A stretch of DNA of 64,000 nucleotides, taken from Bacteroidales bacterium (GTDB lineage Bacteria; Bacteroidota; Bacteroidia; Bacteroidales; UBA932). A program made the translations under genes and the position numbers. Numbering within the stretch: the stretch's first letter is position 1; each line of letters starts with the position of its first letter. Shown here one piece after another: positions 59,974 through 64,000 of this stretch. The stretch spans positions 1 through 64,000 of the forward strand of contig JAKSJQ010000006.1 of NCBI GenBank assembly GCA_024402115.1, written 5' to 3'. The notes beneath the pieces are model-generated. The model saw only the letters and a program-made list of their open reading frames with translations. It ran no database searches and was not told the origin of the DNA.

Positions 59974-62676
59974 ATGAAAAACAGATTTTTCATCATAGCT
60001 GCAGCTCTTTCAGTCCTCTCGCTCGCTTCTTGCGAGAGGCCTGATGCGCTCAGCGAGGAACCGGCGATCAAGGCGCTCTCAACCGAACTCGGCATTCCTG
60101 CAAAGGGTGGTGACGCGCAGATCGCTCTTGATGAGGGCCAGTCGTATGAGGTCAAGACCGAGTCTTCATGGCTTGTCATCAACACTCCAGGCACAACCTC
60201 GGACAGAATCATCAGAATGTCTGCAGGTGCCAATCCTACCATTCAGGCTCGCTATGCCCAGGTTGTCGTAACCTCCGGCAAGCAGTCAAAGACCTTCACC
60301 GTCGAGCAGTACGGTGGACGTACCTCAGGCTTTGCGCCTAACAATATCGTCGCCACCGCTGACGCGGCCACTTTCGAGTTCCCATACGATTTCGATGAGA
60401 TGATCGAGGCGTCTGTTGATGCCGAGTGGGTGAGTCTTGAGATCTCTGAGACCAAGCTCGTCGTCAAGCTCGAGGAGAACACCACTCCTGCAACCGCAGA
60501 CAGCAAGGACCGCAAGGCCCTCGTAAGGTGGACTCTCGGCGTCGACAACGGTATCATCGAGGTGAGCCAGAGGAACGTCGACTTCATGAAGGAGGACAAG
60601 AACTGGAAGGTCGAGTACCTCGGTCTCCAGAAATATGAGGGCGAGGATGCGGAATTCATCCAGAACACCGTCACCGACCCAACAATCTCCGGCAAGTACG
60701 GTATCACCTTCGCCACCAAGGATGCCTTCACCGCATCCAACCTCCCTATGGCAGACTTCGTTGACGTAGTCGTGACCCCTGGCCTCATCGCCGATATCAA
60801 TGACGCGGTAGAGTACTACAGCGCGTTCGGCTATGATGTCACCTTCGGCGACTTCCTCTATGAGGATACTGACTATGAGATCTTCAACCCATTCGAGGCA
60901 GGTGATTACTATGCAATCGCTGTCGGTCTTACCGAGGATGGTGAGGCTACCGGCCACTTCGCATATTCCGCATTCACCAAGAAGGGTGGCAGCGGCCCTG
61001 CTACCGGATACGATTCATGGCTCGGTGAGTGGGAGGTTCCTCACGGAAACTCTACCAGCAAGTTCGACAAGTGGACCATCACTGCAAAGGAGAACGGCGT
61101 ATCATACAGCATCACCGGTATCGAGGGTTACACCGACCTTGCCATCGAGGCTATGTACGACTCAAGCCGCAAGTCTCTCGTGGTCTATGCACAGGAGGAG
61201 ATCGGCACCAAGACCGTCGGCGGCGAGGAAGCTCCAGTCGGCTTCTACAGCGCGACCGCAGCAGGTAACTTCTGGACTCCTGGCGCACAGCCTTACGCAG
61301 TATTCGAGGCTACAATGTCCGGCACAGACGCCGCAACCATCACTCCTCAGGTGGTGAACACATCTGACGGAGAGGTTACCCCTGAGCTTGCTCTCTATAT
61401 CGCAACCACTTCAGACGGATACAAGCTCCTCAAGGCATTCGCTGATGCGACCAAGATGCCTAACACCATGAAGCGCCCAGGCGGCAGCGGTGGTGGAGAG
61501 GATCCTAAGTATGAGTCTTGGATCGGTGACTGGGAGATCCTCCATGGCAATTCCACCAGCAAGAAGGATACCTGGACCATCTCTGCAAAGGAGAAGGGTA
61601 CAAGCTACTCTATCACTGGTATCGAGGGTTACACTGACCTCGCTATCGAGGCAGAGTTCGACAGCAGCACAGGCGCTCTCGTGGTATATGCACAGGAGGA
61701 GATCGGCACCAAGACTCTTGCCAGCGGTGAGGATGCTCCTGTAGGCTTCTACGGTGCAACTGCAGCAGGTAACTTCTGGACTCCTGGCGCACAGCCTTAC
61801 ACAGTCTTCACTGCAACTCTCAGCGGAAGCACTGCGACACTCACTCCTGCAACGCTGAATACCGAGAGCGGTGAGGTTACCCCTGACCTTGGAGTATACA
61901 TCGCAACCGCATCAGACGGATACAAGCTCCTCAAGGCGTTTGCCGATGCAACCAAGCTTCCTAACACCCTTACCAAGAAGGGCAGCGGCGGTGGAGACAA
62001 CCCTGGCGGCGATCAGAATCCTGACGCAGTCCTCGGCAAGTGGATCTGCCCTACAGTCTCTGACTATTGGGGTGAGAACACCTACAAGAACTGGACTATC
62101 AACATCAAGTCATCAGGCAGCGGTGTCGAGATCGAGGACTTCGATATCGGCTTCGATACATATGTGGCTGAGTACGACCTCAAGTGCGATCCTGCTCCTG
62201 CAACTTACGACGCAGCATCCAAGACTCTCACCGTGGCAGCCGGAACAGATACCGGTATCGCGTCAGGCGGCATTCCTGTACAGTGGATCGGCCTCGAGGG
62301 TGGCAGCAGCATCGTAGATATCGAGTTCACCGTAGACCCTGCAAACTACACCATCTCTCTTGCCACCGATATGTTCGGTGCATACATCAATGATGACGAC
62401 CCAGGCTTCTTCTCACTGTATGAGGCTCCTGTAGTATTCTACAAGGAAGGCCATACTCCTGCGTCCTACTCAGTGATGGGCAGTGCTCCAGAGCATCGCG
62501 CAGAGTTCAAGATGCTTTCTTCTTCAAGGAAGCTCCCTATGTTCTCTACAATTTATGGCAAGACCATGATGTCTCCTAGGCGTGCAGCTTCTGCAGGTGT
62601 GCGTATGACTCCTGTTCAGGCAGAGTCATCTTGCGCCCGTCCGGCAGGTGTGAAGAAGATCTTCAAGACTAAATAA
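59974..62676 (+). CDS. BACON-like, repeat-bearing surface lipoprotein
   Basis: The 900-residue product has Cys20 in LASC. Two BACON-like sandwiches come first: residues about 35-115 (YEVKTESSWLVINTPG, KQSKTFTVEQYGG) and about 120-205 (ASVDAEWVSLEIS, DNGIIEVSQRN). An unassigned region follows. From 346 there are two nearly identical modules of 167 residues (starting YDSWLGEWEV and YESWIGDWEI), then a diverged third from 684 (DAVLGKWICP). Gly-rich linkers GGSGGGEDP and KGSGGGDNPGG separate them, as in modular surface glycan-binding proteins. The tail is basic and Ser-rich. It probably extends from the cell surface and binds the locus substrate. Confidence 0.82.
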   Translation: MKNRFFIIAAALSVLSLASCERPDALSEEPAIKALSTELGIPAKGGDAQIALDEGQSYEVKTESSWLVINTPGTTSDRIIRMSAGANPTIQARYAQVVVTSGKQSKTFTVEQYGGRTSGFAPNNIVATADAATFEFPYDFDEMIEASVDAEWVSLEISETKLVVKLEENTTPATADSKDRKALVRWTLGVDNGIIEVSQRNVDFMKEDKNWKVEYLGLQKYEGEDAEFIQNTVTDPTISGKYGITFATKDAFTASNLPMADFVDVVVTPGLIADINDAVEYYSAFGYDVTFGDFLYEDTDYEIFNPFEAGDYYAIAVGLTEDGEATGHFAYSAFTKKGGSGPATGYDSWLGEWEVPHGNSTSKFDKWTITAKENGVSYSITGIEGYTDLAIEAMYDSSRKSLVVYAQEEIGTKTVGGEEAPVGFYSATAAGNFWTPGAQPYAVFEATMSGTDAATITPQVVNTSDGEVTPELALYIATTSDGYKLLKAFADATKMPNTMKRPGGSGGGEDPKYESWIGDWEILHGNSTSKKDTWTISAKEKGTSYSITGIEGYTDLAIEAEFDSSTGALVVYAQEEIGTKTLASGEDAPVGFYGATAAGNFWTPGAQPYTVFTATLSGSTATLTPATLNTESGEVTPDLGVYIATASDGYKLLKAFADATKLPNTLTKKGSGGGDNPGGDQNPDAVLGKWICPTVSDYWGENTYKNWTINIKSSGSGVEIEDFDIGFDTYVAEYDLKCDPAPATYDAASKTLTVAAGTDTGIASGGIPVQWIGLEGGSSIVDIEFTVDPANYTISLATDMFGAYINDDDPGFFSLYEAPVVFYKEGHTPASYSVMGSAPEHRAEFKMLSSSRKLPMFSTIYGKTMMSPRRAASAGVRMTPVQAESSCARPAGVKKIFKTK
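61009..61995 (+). repeat. Tandem 501-nt intragenic duplication
   Basis: Two copies begin at 61009 and 61510. They code for closely similar modules; ITGIEGYTDLAIEA, VVYAQEEIGTKT and ATAAGNFWTPGAQPY are identical in both. The copies differ mostly at third positions and at module ends, so the duplication is recent but not new. Confidence 0.88.
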
Positions 62677-62693
62677 CTTTATACTATATCATT

Positions 62694-64000
62694 ATGAAAA
62701 ACAAACTTTTTTTGGCTTTAGCTTCTGCAGCCCTCCTTTTCGCGGGTTGTGCTAAGGACCAGGCTCTCTACGACAAGGTCGACAATCTCGACAAGAGGGT
62801 GTCTGTCCTCGAGGAGCAGGTTAAGGAACTCAACGAAAGGACCGTTCCTGGCTTGCAGGCTACTGTTGCCGCCATCCAGAATGGCGTGTTCGTATCCAAG
62901 GTTGTCAAGACTTCTGAGGGTTATTCTATCTACTTCTCTGACGGTACCACCGCTGTCCTCAAGAATGGTGACAAGGGTGAGGCTGGTGAGGACGCTCAGG
63001 CTCCTGTAGTTTCTGCAAAGGAGGTTGACGGCGTATTCTACTGGACCGTTAACGGCGAAATCATGAAGGATGCCAACGGCAATCCTGTACGTGTCTACAG
63101 TGCTCTTCCACAGTTCCGCATCAATGAGGGCAAGTGGGAGGTTTCTTACGACGAAGGTGCTACCTGGACTGTTGTCGAGGTAATGGGTGAGGCTACCGCA
63201 GTTCCAATCTCTATCGTTGACGGTGACACCACCGTTACCTTCTACATCGGCGAGGAGTCATACGTGATCAAGAAGGAGCTTCCTTTCTATCTTACAATCA
63301 ACGTAACCGATCGCAAGGGTGTTGCCGTTCCTCAGGGCGAGGAGTATCTCTATGAGTATACTCTCACCGGTGTTCAGGAGGGCGACGAGGTAGAAGTTGA
63401 CATCCTCAGCATCACCGCTGGTTGGGAGGCACGCATCGTGAGCCTTCCTCAGGGCGACAAGTCAGGTTGGATCGGTGTGAAGAACATCGACAACTCAGAT
63501 GGTAAGGTATTCATCTATGCTTCTAACGGCAAGGGTAAGACCGACATCAAGTCTCTCGTATTCGAGGGTGGTGTATTCGAGGCTGAGATGGACGTACAGA
63601 CCATCCCTGCAGAGGGTGGCGAGGCAGTCCTCACCATTGTAACCAATATTGACTATGAACTCTGGAAGGATCCTACCGCAAAGTGGCTCACAATCCCTGA
63701 GACCAAGGCTGTCCACACTGACGTCGTTACCTTGGTTGCTGAGCCTAACACTACCGGCAACTTCCGTTCAGCAGAGGTTGACCTCCTTCTCCAGAACGAT
63801 ACTGAGGCTTACATGATCCTCCAGTACCCTAGCCAGGAAGAGGTTACCAGCATCGCATCTCTTGCGAATGTTGACAACTATGTATCTGTAACTCTCTACA
63901 ACGAGCCAGTCGTTGCAGCTTCAGAGTGGAGCGTTGTCGTTTCTGACGGTACCGCTAACCTCTATGTTCCTTTCGATCACTTCGATGTAGGTACTATCCT
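62694..64000 (+). CDS. DUF4988-type lipoprotein, cut by the window end
   Basis: The frame is open from 62694 to the window edge, giving 435 codons without a stop. It has lipobox FAGC with Cys19, a short coiled coil at about 23-58 (YDKVDNLDKRVSVLEEQVKELNER), then IQNGVFVSKVVKTSEGYSIYFSDG and NGDKGEAGEDAQAPVVS, the layout of the DUF4988/PL29-type N-terminal domain. Two sandwich domains follow (ITAGWEARIVSLPQGDKSGWIGV; DYELWKDPTAKWLTIPETKA), resembling BACON. DUF4988 proteins are common surface lipoproteins in Sus-like loci. It starts 17 nt after the previous gene and belongs to the same operon. A C-terminal catalytic part, if any, lies outside the window. Confidence 0.82.
   Translation, partial: MKNKLFLALASAALLFAGCAKDQALYDKVDNLDKRVSVLEEQVKELNERTVPGLQATVAAIQNGVFVSKVVKTSEGYSIYFSDGTTAVLKNGDKGEAGEDAQAPVVSAKEVDGVFYWTVNGEIMKDANGNPVRVYSALPQFRINEGKWEVSYDEGATWTVVEVMGEATAVPISIVDGDTTVTFYIGEESYVIKKELPFYLTINVTDRKGVAVPQGEEYLYEYTLTGVQEGDEVEVDILSITAGWEARIVSLPQGDKSGWIGVKNIDNSDGKVFIYASNGKGKTDIKSLVFEGGVFEAEMDVQTIPAEGGEAVLTIVTNIDYELWKDPTAKWLTIPETKAVHTDVVTLVAEPNTTGNFRSAEVDLLLQNDTEAYMILQYPSQEEVTSIASLANVDNYVSVTLYNEPVVAASEWSVVVSDGTANLYVPFDHFDVGTI

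Overview
The window comes from a member of the Bacteroidetes, almost certainly order Bacteroidales. The evidence is two SusC/SusD outer-membrane pairs, a hybrid two-component regulator, many SPII lipoproteins, DUF4302, DUF4988, DUF1573 and DUF4954 genes, and promoters with the Bacteroidetes -7 element TAnnTTTG. The carbohydrate-active enzymes fit a gut or rumen plant-fibre degrader; that habitat, and any finer taxonomy, is inference.

Layout. (1) 1-2.8 kb is an AT-richer accessory segment. It holds a minus-strand array of Rhs core 'tips': one tip ends in an L,D-transpeptidase (YkuD) toxin-like domain, is followed by a small lipoprotein that is a candidate immunity protein, and then by a second tip that leaves the window. 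The two tips share a 238-bp repeat. A divergent orphan lipoprotein gene follows. (2) 2.9-9.7 kb is a tight co-directional run of recA, trpS, rlmN, a patatin/POTRA/beta-barrel gene, recX and an acyltransferase-like gene. (3) 9.75-37.9 kb is a polysaccharide utilization locus (PUL). It has an HTCS regulator, SusC/SusD, a minus-strand DUF1573-GH3-GH43 operon and a plus-strand run of a small secreted protein, GH43, a triple esterase, GH31, a CE15-GH43 fusion and GH95. A 72-nt tandem repeat array separates susD from the GH43. (4) 38-40.6 kb holds pgi and a CNNM/CBS membrane protein. (5) 40.6-46.3 kb returns to polysaccharide breakdown: a GH9 enzyme, a serine hydrolase of the beta-lactamase fold and a type-B carboxylesterase. 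(6) 46.4-52.5 kb is core metabolism: a CYTH protein, DUF4954, glmS, sdaA and a GNAT. (7) 52.8 kb to the end is a second Sus-like locus without carbohydrate-active enzymes: SusC, SusD, a HExxH lipoprotein, DUF4302, a BACON-like repeat lipoprotein and a DUF4988 lipoprotein cut by the window end.

How the genes work together. The first PUL looks built to strip the side groups of a complex acetylated, feruloylated and glucuronate-esterified hemicellulose (glucuronoarabinoxylan, or a mixture with xyloglucan). GH43, GH3, GH31 and GH95 remove sugars. The CE1-like, CE6-like, CE15-like and other hydrolase domains remove ester links. SusC/D imports the products and the HTCS senses them. No GH10, GH11, GH30 or GH5 endo-xylanase is present; GH9 is the only candidate endo-enzyme. 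The second Sus-like locus carries the known 'substrate import-associated zinc metallohydrolase' set; its substrate is unknown.

Most interesting leads: the Rhs-linked L,D-transpeptidase with a lipoprotein partner, the three-esterase fusion, the CE15-GH43 fusion whose nucleophile motif has Tyr where Arg is usual, the CAZyme-free second Sus-like locus, the 72-nt hairpin repeats, and a possible split between TTTGCCG promoters (housekeeping) and other TTTG promoters (catabolic), two of which could give leaderless messages.
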